A DNA stretch of 64,000 bases, from positions 62,001-126,000 of the forward strand of contig NW_027102724.1 of assembly GCF_036373705.1 (NCBI RefSeq), written 5' to 3'. The position numbers and the translations under genes were made by a program. The number at the start of each line of letters is the position of its first letter. Position 1 is the first letter of the stretch. Below the pieces are notes generated by a model. It was given only the letters and a program-made list of their open reading frames with translations, ran no database searches and was not told the DNA's origin. Shown here one piece after another: positions 31,946 to 41,474 of this stretch. This DNA is from Amia ocellicauda. Lineage: Eukaryota > Chordata > Actinopteri > Amiiformes > Amiidae.

Positions 31946-33239
31946 ACAGAACGTTTCTCCTCTGATGCACCTCAATAATGTTGTCAAACACAGCATACAC
32001 GACCATATTTACAGTGCGTGGTAGAGGCTGCTTGAAACGCATCTCCAAACGCATATTGCCCGTCTTCATCAGTGAAAAATGTTGTCCACACTCTTCGTCA
32101 GGGGCCAGGTTGAAACCGTACAGGGTGTAACCGCTGCAGTATTCCCGGCGATCGATCAGCAGAGTTTGATCCTTGAGATGGCGACCCTTAGCCAGTACTA
32201 GACTGTAATATTCACGAACCGCATTGCCGTTTTCAAAGTCAGGTTGAAAAGGTCTGGATGGAACCTGCACACCATCGACGTACAATACTATAAATTCCAC
32301 GTTATAATGTTTAAAGTTAAAGGGGTTCTTGTTGTAAACCCCGGTAAATGCATCATTATCCACAAGACCTATAATAACCTGTTTTGGGAGCTGTCCTAGA
32401 AACAGATTTTCCTGGTTCATCACCCGTGTCCCTGCGGGGATACTGTGGACTTTCATATAGACTCTTTCGATCGGGTACTCGGCGTTTGCCGTCATTAACG
32501 CCTGCGCGTGTCCTAGTTTAACCGCCGGGGAGACGGACACTTTTTTCACAAACAGCGAGGCCGATAATATGGTCAGTTTATATTTTTCCGTATCAGGGGT
32601 CATCAGACAAAAAGCACTTTTACTACGGATCATTTTAATTTTTATGTCTACCCCGTTGAGCATGAGTTTTTCTTGGAAAAATATGTCTGCATGGATATGC
32701 CCCATTAGCTCAAAGGTCCTCCCTTCTGTTGAAGAGGCCGTTCTTTTTTGCAAACCCTTATTGAGTCCCTCTGGATCCTTGTCGTCCATAGCTTCCGAGA
32801 TGTCTTTGAAGAAAAGGCCGGGGCTGAACTGTTTGCTTAGGGTCTCCTCACTATAATTAAGTTTACACTCCATCATGGCTCTATAGGGGTAAGTATTGCT
32901 GCTTTGACTAATGAGCCGATCTCTTAGGGTCACATCCACCTGTGAAAACATGGTGGCCACCGGGTAATTGATGACCCCAGCGATGGCCGTCTTCTCGATT
33001 GCATCGCCATCCTAATCAGTCACTTTACAGTTCATTAAAATAAATGTGTTATTCAAATCAATATAATCCTCGCCATTGCCAGCTATAAAAAACTCCAGAG
33101 GGGCCGTGTTTGAAATTGCAGATAGAGGGGGAATCTCTACATATATGATCTTATCTATACTCGTTTGAGTGTATGGAACTGTAAACAGATCCAGTTCTGA
33201 TTTGACGCATACTTCCGATAGACTGTGGAAAAAAGACAT
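31932..33239 (-). pseudogene. Major capsid protein (hexon-like), copy 2 (nonsense)
   Basis: The gene starts at 33239 with an N-terminus free of the copy-1 lesion, but a GAG to TAG change at 33014-33012 stops it after 75 codons. From 32960 the frame is open to the end. It overlaps the protease start by 14 nt. Confidence 0.84.
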
Positions 33240-33241
33240 GT

Positions 33242-33729
33242 TTAAAAGATGTATCCTGAGGCTCTATTTTTCTTTCTTTGAGACTTTCTTTTTGCAGGTT
33301 TTTTCTTGTGCTGCTTCCTTCTCCGAGTGTTTCCACGATATGTTGGAGAATGAGAGATTCTTCGTTTTTTGTTAGCCACGGATCTTCGTCGCCCTGGTGG
33401 ACACATGCTGTTTCTTCTTTTACCCCCCCTCCTCGCCATTACCATGAGACCCGAACCCTCCTGATGCTCATGGCTAGCTGCCCGGTTCATAACATTGGTG
33501 AACACGTCACTAACAATATTTTTAGCCGCTGATTTCAAGTGGGGTCTGGCTATAGCAAAGCCTCTCTTAAGCAGGGGTACGGCCATTCTAAAGAGACCAC
33601 GAAAGAGTCCTCCTAGACCGGCGCCATACATTGTGGGGGCTCCTACAAAACCGGGCAAGCCGTTCCATCTTGCATCTTGTAATAATCCACATAGGCGCTA
33701 GGATCTACATAACCCCTCGAGGTAGCCAT
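33242..33729 (-). pseudogene. pVI-like minor virion protein, copy 2 (frameshift)
   Basis: The 1-nt loss near 33660 separates the start at 33729 from the main frame. The main frame shows GLGGLFRGLFRMAVPLLKRG, an amphipathic segment, and a strongly basic tail (RRRKQHKKKPAKRK), consistent with a capsid-interior membrane or DNA-binding protein. The frame ends 2 nt before the major capsid start. Confidence 0.65.
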
Positions 33730-33730
33730 T

Positions 33731-34450
33731 TTAATAATGTACACACTGTTTCAGGGGTCGAAAATGTAGTTTGACATTAACTTTACCGAAGCGGAAGGGT
33801 ACGTTGATATTCTGATCCGATTTTACTTCGATCGTGATGTTGTCAAAGTGGGTCATTGAGACTGGTACGTAGTGTGGTTTGTCATAAGTAATTGTGACCA
33901 TGTCATTGCTTTTACCTTTAATAAGTACATTTCTCAAAAGGGGGACATAACTATCCCAGACCCTCTGGTGGGTTATGATATCCGTATACACATAAAGAGT
34001 GTAAAAGCAGCCCCACCACTTCTGAGAACTTGCTCTCTGTGTCAGAATAGAACCCTAATATACGCCCCAGTTGGCCGCTGGTTTGAATGCTAATACCTGG
34101 TTTTGACACCTTGTACACTCTGTTTTTAATAGGGTTGTAATATAGCTTGATGTTGGGGGTGCCTTCTGAGAACTGTTTATGCATCTCATCTAATATTTTA
34201 TCCACATTGTCATAATAACCTCCTTGTATCGTGAATGTCCATTGACTCTTTTTAACATCATCAAAAATGGCGAAAGTGGCATCCTTATCTTGTAAAACAG
34301 CCCAAGTGTAAGGATACTGTATTTCCGCCAACCCCACTTCCCACAACCCCCTTAGATCTATAGATTTTCCAAATTCCAAATATTTCATTTTTAGGGTATA
34401 TATCGAGAGAGGCGTTACTGGGTAGAGTCACGTAGAAGCCTCCTGATTCG
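33731..34450 (-). pseudogene. Penton-like minor capsid protein, copy 2
   Basis: The start codon is lost (ATG to ATC at 34450-34448). A deletion near 34375 shifts the frame, and the shared frameshift near 34010 is present. It is the most degraded penton copy. Confidence 0.75.
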
Positions 34451-34498
34451 ATCTTGAGTATCGAAAGTAATGCCCCCAACACACCCGCGGGCATGTTG

Positions 34499-35551
34499 TT
34501 ATAAGGATTGAATATCGCAAACCTGTTGTTCCGGGACCCAACTATTGAACTTTTCAGGCCATCCAAGCCATTTCATCAACACATATTTTTTCCGGTTCTG
34601 GGTTTTTTCAGCTAATATCTTTTCAACTCTGTATACACTGTCTTTACCCACAATAATTTTTTGTAACTCGGCTTCGTAAAACGTTCCTTCTATATTCTCC
34701 CCGTCATAGTCTTTTAACCGGTACACGGGGGGGTCTCTAGCCAACTGTTTGGTAACTGTAAAAGTACTCCTTAGCTTTGAAACGCGAACCACATCACAGA
34801 TGTTGAACTTATAAGTAGTTTTTCCCTTCTTAATAAATGGTCCGTATAATTTTTTATAGACCTTAAAAGAATTACTTTGATCCACATCTATAGGCTTCAT
34901 TTTAATACTGGTGTGATACCCTTGGTTGTAAGTATCGATAAAATCCTGAACTTTATCAAAATACTTGAACGTGTTGACCGCTGTAAAATATCTGCACATT
35001 TTGGTCTTTATGGTGCGGTTAAACCTCTCCACTACCGATGCCTTAAGCTCATTACCGGTGGTGAAATGATGTATTTTGTGTCTCTTCAGTAGATTCTGAA
35101 ATTCTCTGTTGAGAAACTCTTTTCCTTTATCAGTCTGCAGTTTTTTAGGACATCGACCCTGGGACAATATATCCTCAAAGGCCCTTGTCACCGCCCGACC
35201 TGTTTTATTATGTAGAATGCGAGCCCAGGCATATTTTGATAACACATCGATACACATCAACATAAATTTGTGACCATTGTTATGTTTTGATAAATTTGAC
35301 ATATCGACTAGATCCATTTGCCATTGTGAGTCTATGTCAGTTGCATATACGCGGTTTCTTTTAAAGTTAATCCTGAGAGGTTTATGTAAGGTATAGGCGT
35401 CTTGTTCCCGTAACCATTCTGAAACAACCACATCATTAACCTTCACTCCGGCCTCAGCGAGTCCTCTTTGAAAACCCTTCTTACCCGCCAAACCCCCAAT
35501 CTTGGCTGGGTTGTAGTATAGTTCCTGCATTTGGGGAGCTTGCCGAGTCAT
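34499..35551 (-). CDS. Integrase with C-terminal chromodomain, copy 2
   Basis: This enzyme would insert element ends into host DNA. It is the only uninterrupted integrase here, about 350 residues. The catalytic triad is visible in the order Asp (WQMDLVDM), Asp (LQTDKGKEF) and Glu (VVERFNRT), about 60 and 34 residues apart. A chromodomain follows at the C-terminus (YRVEKILAEK...YVLMKWLGWP), expected to read histone marks at the target. An in-frame deletion removes 13 residues present in the other copies between the core and the chromodomain. The ATG at 35551 is preferred over an upstream GTG. Confidence 0.86.
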   Translation of the reverse strand: MTRQAPQMQELYYNPAKIGGLAGKKGFQRGLAEAGVKVNDVVVSEWLREQDAYTLHKPLRINFKRNRVYATDIDSQWQMDLVDMSNLSKHNNGHKFMLMCIDVLSKYAWARILHNKTGRAVTRAFEDILSQGRCPKKLQTDKGKEFLNREFQNLLKRHKIHHFTTGNELKASVVERFNRTIKTKMCRYFTAVNTFKYFDKVQDFIDTYNQGYHTSIKMKPIDVDQSNSFKVYKKLYGPFIKKGKTTYKFNICDVVRVSKLRSTFTVTKQLARDPPVYRLKDYDGENIEGTFYEAELQKIIVGKDSVYRVEKILAEKTQNRKKYVLMKWLGWPEKFNSWVPEQQVCDIQSL

Positions 35552-35590
35552 TCTGTCAAATAACCACACAGACCCACACTATGCGCAAAG

Positions 35591-35612
35591 TTTTTATACA
35601 AGGTTTTTTATT
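35591..35612 (-). promoter_or_regulatory. Integrase TATA box and upstream poly(A) signal, copy 2
   Basis: TATAAAAA (35598-35591) and AATAAA (35612-35607), as in copy 0. Confidence 0.5.
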
Positions 35613-35723
35613 CAACTTCAGGAGAGCAGATACCCCTTTTTAGACATTTGAGAAAAGTATAACATACACAACAATTTTTTCTACGGTCCAGACAAAAAGA
35701 AATCAGATGATTGGTTACTTGAT

Positions 35724-36242
35724 CTATATCAACAAATATACCTGTTTCTTTATCTTGTAGGCACACACCTCAGTTACATATGTAAATAAAACAACAATAT
35801 GACCTATTTTAAAAGTAAACAGAGGTGTATTAAACATGCTCAGTAAAAGGTCATACAGATGTTGATGAAATGGCCTAATATCATTCTTGGCCCCCTTGAG
35901 CGCTTCATCCCAGTGTTCGTACCCCCCGGTCTTTGTTACAGCAGCCATTAACTTTTCCAGGTTTGAAAGTTGATCCTCATCGATGGTTAAATCTGTAGAG
36001 AAAAGGCTCGCGTTGGCTACTTTTCTGTCAAGCACATGGTGTAATAGCGCTCTCAGGTTAGCTGCAGAGTGTTGATGACAGAACCAGTTGCAGAAGCAGT
36101 CCAGGGTCTGAGGTCTTGGAGAGTAACCGCAGTCAAAGGGTTCCAGAGTGTATACAAAATCTGGGGAATAGAACCAGGGGTGATCCCGGGTTTGAAGAGG
36201 CCTGTAGAGCCTGTCGACGTCCGCAGCTTTCAGGTAAGACAT
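35724..36242 (-). pseudogene. Deletion fusion of the 282-aa and Bcl-2-like genes, copy 2
   Basis: An in-frame deletion of about 735 nt joins the first 46 or so codons of the 282-aa gene to the Bcl-2-like gene just after its start, leaving one open frame of 172 codons. The Cys/His motif is gone while the BH1-like segment remains. The join lies near 36103. Confidence 0.7.
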
Positions 36243-36277
36243 TCTCTTTAATTTTCAACCATGATTGAATTGTTGCG

Positions 36278-36305
36278 CCTTTTATCCTATCTCTTCACTA
36301 CGTCA
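36278..36305 (-). promoter_or_regulatory. TATA-like and CRE-like sites upstream of the 282-aa gene, copy 2
   Basis: ATAAAAGG (36285-36278) and TGACGTA (36305-36299). Confidence 0.42.
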
Positions 36306-36320
36306 CGACACACCGCCCTC

Positions 36321-37031
36321 TTAGAAGAGAGTAGCCCCTGAGCCGTCAGACCCCCCTCCAAAACCCCACACGTCGTCTGTTTTATCATCGTCGTCGTCAT
36401 TCAAGGGGGATATATAATCCATAATCCAGCATATTCTCCTTCTAACCAAATCCAGTTGCGAACATTTGGTCAAGATGTCAAAACCATCATTTATACAGTT
36501 TATGACCTCTTTCAAGAACGGCCAGTCCACGGCGTCAAACATAATTTCAGTAACCTGTTTTTCTGGATCCTCCACACCCCCTTCAATAGGGTTTGTAATC
36601 AGGGTACTGCTAAACAAAACCTTACGATCTGTAGTTAGAGATAGACTCTTCACCACTCTACCGTAGTTCTGCAAGCTTTCCCATTCACACCTTTCAAAAC
36701 CCTGAGTCGGAGACTCCATTTCGCATTCTCTTGGACCCTCTTGCAAGCCTTCTAGAGTCTTATCCACAAGCCCCAGATCTCTCCAGGCCATCACCTTCAA
36801 CCAGTCCTCATAAGAGTATTCAATTACCGTCTCAAAAGGTTCCAACGTACCCTCCTTCTCTCCCAAAGCAAAAAGCTCCACTCCAACATAGCTGGGATCC
36901 CTTTTAAAGCGGTAACCCCGTCGAGCCCCCCAGAACAACACCCAGGAGCATTCAATCTTCAAATTGGTGAGTACAGGAACCCTTGCCCGGGATTGTTTCT
37001 TGCGGGGTTTCATGTTGATGTCGCTGGACAT
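36321..37031 (-). CDS. 236-aa protein, unknown function, copy 2 (only intact copy)
   Basis: This is the first gene inside the right terminal repeat. It has a basic N-terminus (PRKKQSRARV), a central part with many Trp/Tyr/Glu residues, and an acidic Gly/Ser-rich tail (NDDDDDKTDD...GFGGGSDGSG). No family is recognised. Its position suggests an early gene. Confidence 0.65.
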   Translation of the reverse strand: MSSDINMKPRKKQSRARVPVLTNLKIECSWVLFWGARRGYRFKRDPSYVGVELFALGEKEGTLEPFETVIEYSYEDWLKVMAWRDLGLVDKTLEGLQEGPRECEMESPTQGFERCEWESLQNYGRVVKSLSLTTDRKVLFSSTLITNPIEGGVEDPEKQVTEIMFDAVDWPFLKEVINCINDGFDILTKCSQLDLVRRRICWIMDYISPLNDDDDDKTDDVWGFGGGSDGSGATLF

Positions 37032-37097
37032 GTTGAAGAAGCGGGATGTTTCTGATGCTGAGAATTAAAGAGGTATTGCCTAAAAGCAGCGCGGGTT

Positions 37098-37105
37098 CTT
37101 AAATA
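37098..37105 (-). promoter_or_regulatory. TATA-like box of the 236-aa gene, copy 2
   Basis: TATTTAAG on the minus strand, 67 nt before the ATG and 45 nt inside the terminal repeat's inner edge. Confidence 0.42.
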
Positions 37106-37149
37106 GAGAGGAGAGTTTCGGGGCGTTGCCTTCAGAGGGGTGGGGGTAT

Positions 37150-37334
37150 TTATGGGTGGCCTTGATGTTCAGGGTTTTATGGGTGTACACTTTCTGACGG
37201 ATATGACGTAGGAATAATTAAGGAAATAACTCTACCTAAAATCACGCCCCCCAATTATGACGTAGGAATATTAATAAGCTTAGGGCATACGTCATAACAA
37301 AATAGGCCGCGCCCAAAAAACCCTACTATCTACT
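37150..37334 (-). repeat. Right terminal inverted repeat (185 bp), copy 2
   Basis: Reverse complement of 21666-21850 with a few mismatches, terminating in CTATCTACT. Confidence 0.9.
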
Positions 37335-37340
37335 CTTATG
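37335..37340. repeat. Target-site duplication CTTATG (right, copy 2)
   Basis: Matches 21660-21665 and continues into TAGTTGAAGGCGC. Confidence 0.85.
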
Positions 37341-37650
37341 TAGTTGAAGGCGCAGTATAGCTCTGATAGTCTGGTGGTGACGGAAGACCACCAGCCGTTT
37401 GAACAAGCCATTCAGCATCACCTTGTTGGGCTAAGTGCAGGCACTGTCAGAGCGCAGGGCGTCCTGCCTTTGAAAGAGTTTCCGAAGTGTCCTGATGTGC
37501 CCTTTAGCAATGCCAAACAGGTCTGTGAAAATGGCATCCTTTCGCGGCACTTCAGACGCCATCTCACAGTCTAGCCGACCTGAAATGCCTGAGCCCGTTT
37601 TACCAGCAGGCTTCAACGGTAACCGTTTGAAGCAAGACGTGGCGGTGTCA

Positions 37651-37723
37651 GTTTCCGTAGTGTAGCGGTTATCACGTTCGCCTAACACGCGAAAGGTCCC
37701 CGGTTCGAAACCGGGCGGAAACA
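37651..37723 (+). tRNA. tRNA-Val (AAC)
   Basis: A canonical-looking cloverleaf with loop CTAACAC. It differs from the common vertebrate tRNA-Val-AAC only by C for T in the D-arm (GTAGCGG). Confidence 0.92.
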
Positions 37724-38015
37724 GCCTGCTGTGGGCCGGCCCTTTTCGTCCTGTTTGCCCTCGTGGTTCCCCGGAGGCGGTGGGTAGCTTTTCTTCATTG
37801 GAGTGCCCGAAATCGGTGCTCTCAGAGCGTCCGTCCGTCGACAGGTTGAAATTGTAAACGCTGGTGTAGCCACTTTTAATTAAAATCTGATGATGATGAT
37901 GATGATGATGTTGTTGTTGTTGTTCTTGTTGTCATCGTGATCGCCGTCATTATTATTGTTAAAGTAAAGCAGTAGTTAGATTTGTTGCTACCGTAAGGTG
38001 TAGAAGGCACAATAG

Positions 38016-38090
38016 CTCTGTGATTGTCTGATGGTGGCACAAGACGAGCAGCAGCTGTTTGAACAAGCCATTGAGCATCACCTTGTTGGG
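38016..38090 (+). other. 75-nt exon-like block followed by GTAAGT
   Basis: The block is bounded by AATAG upstream and GTAAGTG downstream, is open in one frame and is a multiple of three. Near-identical copies lie at 38972-39046, 39605-39679 and 55909-55983; decayed relatives elsewhere have lost the donor-like site. Confidence 0.3.
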
Positions 38091-38289
38091 GTAAGTGTAA
38101 GTCTTGTCATAGCTCAGGGCATTCTTCCTTTAAAAGAGTTTCCAAAGTGTCCTGATGTGCCCTTGAGCAATGCAATATAGGTCAGTGAAAATAGAAACCT
38201 TTATCTCACAGGCAGGCCCACGGGAAACGCCTGTGCGCGTTTTACCAGCCTGCTTCGATGGGAGCCAATCGAAACCCCAGGACAGGTTG

Positions 38290-38362
38290 GTTTCTGTAGT
38301 GTAGTGGCTATCATGTTCGCCTCACACGCGAAAAGTCCCTGGTTCGAAACTGGGCGGAAACA
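38290..38362 (+). tRNA. tRNA-Val (CAC), diverged
   Basis: Changes in the acceptor (GTTTCTG), A-box side (TCATG) and T-stem (CCCTGG/CTGGG) suggest decay. Confidence 0.7.
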
Positions 38363-38587
38363 ACCCGCGGTGCACGCGTGCCAGTGCCGTGTTACGCGTC
38401 CTCATCTCTCTGCCCCATGGCCGGCCGTCGTTTTCTCTTCCTCGGAGTGGCAAGAAATCCTGACCTTGAGAACAAATGATCGCAGAAGGGTAGCTTTGCG
38501 AGGCGCTGGAACTGACACTTTTAAAATCGATACATGTCGTTGCTGTTGCAATACGACCGTAGCAGGATCGGTGACATTGCTGTTACT

Positions 38588-38593
38588 CTTATG
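38588..38593. other. Unoccupied integration target CTTATG (spacer C)
   Basis: CTGTTACTCTTATGTAGTTG, a third element-free site. Confidence 0.82.
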
Positions 38594-38971
38594 TAGTTGA
38601 AGGCGCAAAATAGCTCTGATAGTCTGGTGGTGACGGAAGACCACCAGCCGTTTGAACAAGCCATTCAGCATCACCTTGTTGGGCTAAGTGCAGGCACTGT
38701 CTGATCGCAGGGCGTCCTGCCTTTGAAAGAGTTTCCGAAGTATCCCGAAATCGGTGCACTCAGAGCGTCCGTCCGTCGACAGGTTGAAATTGTAAACGCT
38801 GGTGTAGCCACTTTTAATTAAAATCTGATGATGATGATGTTGTTGTTGTTCTTGTTGATGTTGTTGTTGTTGTTGTTGTTCTTGTTGTCGTCGTAGTCGC
38901 CGTCATTATTAATGTTAAAGTAAAGCAGTAGTTAGATTTGTTGCTACCGTAAGGTGCAGAAGGCACAATAG

Positions 38972-39046
38972 CTCTGTGATTGTCTGATGGTGGCACAAGA
39001 CGAGCAGCAGCTGTTTGAACAAGCCATTGAGCATCACCTTGTTGGG
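38972..39046 (+). other. 75-nt exon-like block, second copy
   Basis: Same block as 38016-38090, again followed by GTAAGTG. Confidence 0.3.
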
Positions 39047-39245
39047 GTAAGTGTAAGTCTTGTCATTGCTCAGGGCGTTCTTCCTTTGAAAGAGTTTCCA
39101 AAGTGTCCTGATGTGCCCTTGAGCAATGCAAAATAGGTCAGTGAAAATAGAAACCTTTATCCCACAGGCTGGCCCACGGGAAACGCCTGTGTGCGTTTTA
39201 CCAGCCGGCTTCGATAGGAGTTATTCGAAACACCAGGACGGGTTG

Positions 39246-39318
39246 GTTTCCGTAGTGTAGTGGCTATCACGTTCGCCTAACGCACGAAAGGTCCCCGGTT
39301 TGAAACCGGGCGGAAAGA
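39246..39318 (+). tRNA. tRNA-Val (AAC), chimeric
   Basis: The 5' half and upstream flank are of the CAC type (GTAGTGGCTATC), while the anticodon loop (CTAACGC) and downstream flank are of the AAC type. The T-loop reads GGTTTGAAACC and the 3' end GGAAAGA, so function is doubtful. Confidence 0.68.
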
Positions 39319-39604
39319 GCCTGCTGTGGGCCGGCCCTTTTCGTCCTGCTTGCCCTCGTGGTTCCCCGGAGGCGGTAGGTGGCTTTCCTTCATTGGAGTT
39401 CCCGAAATTGTTGGACTCAGAGCGTCCGTCCGTCGACAGGTTGAAATTGTAAACGCTGGTGTAGCCACTTTTAATTAAAATCTGATGATGATGTTATTGT
39501 TCTTGTTGTTGTTGTTGTTGTTCTTGTTTTTCTTTTTGTCGTCGTGGTCGCCGTCATTATTATTGTTAAAGTAAAGCTACCGTAAGGTGTAGAAGGCACA
39601 ATAG

Positions 39605-39679
39605 CTCTGTGATTGTCTGATGGTGGCACAAGACGAGCAGCAGCTGTTTGAACAAGCCATTGAGCATCACCTTGTTGGG
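39605..39679 (+). other. 75-nt exon-like block, third copy
   Basis: Same block as 38016-38090, followed by GTAAGTG. Confidence 0.3.
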
Positions 39680-39878
39680 GTAAGTGTAAGTCTTGTCATA
39701 GCTCAGGGCGTTCTTCCTTTGAAAGAGTTTCCAAAGTGTCCTGATGTGTCCTTGAGCAATGCAAAATAGGTCAGTGAAAATAGAAACCTTTATCTCACAG
39801 GCTGGCCCACGGGAAACGCCTGTGCGCGTTTTACCAGCCGGCTTCGATGGGAGCCATTCGAAACACCAGGACAGGTCG

Positions 39879-39951
39879 GTTTCCGTAGTGTAGTGGCTAT
39901 CACGTTCGCCTCACACGCGAAAGGTCCCTGGTTCGAAACCGGGCGGAAACA
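39879..39951 (+). tRNA. tRNA-Val (CAC)
   Basis: Complete cloverleaf, anticodon loop CTCACAC, acceptor fully paired. One G-T pair in the T-stem. Confidence 0.85.
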
Positions 39952-40168
39952 ACCCGCGGTGCACGCGTGCTAGTGCCGTGTTATCTGTCCCTGTAACGCG
40001 GCCGGCCATCGTTTTCTCTTCCTCGGAGTGTCAAGAAATCCTGACCTTGAGAACAAACGATCGCAGAAGGGTAGCTTTGCGAGGCGCTGGAACTGACAGT
40101 TTTAAAATCGATACATGTTGTTGCTGTTACAATACGACCGTAGCAGGATCGGCGACATTGCTGTTACT

Positions 40169-40174
40169 CTTATG
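40169..40174. repeat. Target-site copy CTTATG (left, copy 3)
   Basis: Immediately precedes the left terminal repeat, with the same left flank as copy 2. The right partner was lost with the right end. Confidence 0.78.
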
Positions 40175-40359
40175 AGTAGATAGTAGGGTTTTATGGGCGC
40201 GGCCTATTTTGTTATGACGTATGCCCTAAGCTTATTAATATTCCTACGTCATAATTGGGGGGCGTGATTTTAGGTAGAGTTATTTCCTTAATTATTCCTA
40301 CGTCATATCCGTCAGAAAGTGTACACCCATAAAACCCTGAACAACAAGGCCGCCCATAA
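40175..40359 (+). repeat. Left terminal inverted repeat (185 bp), copy 3
   Basis: Begins AGTAGATAGTAGGG and carries the same three CRE-like motifs as the other termini. Confidence 0.9.
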
Positions 40360-41474
40360 CCTGTTGTTCTTGTTGTTCTTGTTGGTCAACTGTAGAGTGT
40401 GAATGGGTCGGCTCTTCCTGTAGTGGTTGGGGGTCTTTTTTAAATATACATGTAATGGTTTAGTAAATCTAAACCGTTATAAGATCAACAAGTTCTGTTG
40501 TCTGTAATGGTCCCAGGTCTTAACAATGCCAGTTTTGAATAGTGCGTTTATCATATTCACACTGTCTCTGTCTGTCTCTCTCTCTCTCTCGCCCAATCAT
40601 TTTATAAGATCAACAAGTTCTGTTGTCTGTTATGATCCCAGGTCCTAACAATGCCTGTTTTGCATAGGGTACTTATGTTATCCACACTGTATCTGGCTCT
40701 GTCTCTCCCCTCAAATTTAATTAAAAATAAAATTAAAAAAGAGGGTGTGTGTGTGGGTGTTTGTGTGTATAGGTTAATTGTTTTTGTAAAAAAAAAAAAA
40801 AAAAGCTGTGGTTATATTTTATCTCTCACATAATGTGTTCAGTCGTTTTACTTAAATACATTCTAGGGTCTTAAAGCTCATAAGAGTTAGACTTAAGATA
40901 AGGATATGCTTTTAAGGTATTTTAGCAGTCTCAATCCCTGATGATAAGGAATCGTTTAAAAAATAAAAACAACTGATCACTCAATGCTAAATAGATCACA
41001 ACACTCAAGGCTAAATCACTCACACCATGGGTGGCGGGGGTGGGCTCAGACAACAGTACGTATGGCATGTGGTATCAAAACATTCAGAATACTTTTAACC
41101 TATATAATTTATAAGCTTTGTAAAATAAACCCAAATATCTCTTTTGCGGGGATAAACGCTGTTCTGAGTAGTTTGTGACTTGTTTAATACCAAACAAAGC
41201 ATCGCTATTAAAAAAAAAAAAAAAATCACTGTAAAAGCGCTAGTTATTTTAGATCTTTATAGTTAGTTTCTTGGCTCAGGTTGTTTTTTAGCGCTTATAA
41301 AGGCCTGCAATATTCTTAGTGGTTTGTTGACTATAGGTCTTGATGCACAAAGGCCAGACCAGAACAATGCCTTACAAGCAGATCCGGCATGTGGCCATCA
41401 GTATAAGTATGAAGGTCTGGTCTTCAGCTCGACAGACTCATACTGACCTTTCGATTTAAGACTAAAGATCAACA
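40360..41474. other. Left noncoding region of copy 3
   Basis: No gene is supported. It has the 125-bp tandem repeat (units from 40486 and 40611), TG and poly(A) tracts, and TATAAGTA at 41402-41409. Compared with copy 2, about 150 nt are missing near 41346. Confidence 0.5.
40476..40700 (+). repeat. Two-unit tandem repeat, copy 3
   Basis: The CAACAAGTTCTG block occurs at 40486 and 40611 with period 125. Confidence 0.68.

Larger units (their letters stand above)
21666..37334 (+). mobile_element. Copy 2: complete adintovirus-like element (15,669 bp)
   Basis: This is the only copy with both terminal repeats and both target duplications. It carries all genes, but several are broken: polymerase (stop, 8-nt deletion), major capsid (nonsense), pVI-like, penton and spliced gene, plus a fusion of the 282-aa and Bcl-2-like genes. 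Integrase, 236-aa, protease, ATPase, 111-aa and 247-aa frames are open. It is the best reference for element structure. Confidence 0.92.
37341..40168. repeat. Spacer C: tRNA-Val repeat array
   Basis: This is the longest spacer, with tRNA order AAC, CAC, (tRNA-less unit), AAC/CAC chimera, CAC, three 75-nt exon-like blocks and microsatellites at 37887, 38826 and 39482. No intact protein gene is supported. Confidence 0.8.

Noticed and set aside
3554-40174. Several independent insertions into a preferred tRNA-linked site
   Set aside because: All copies share the same target position and the same ancestral lesions, which one insertion followed by duplication explains. Independent insertion of separately mutated copies would not.
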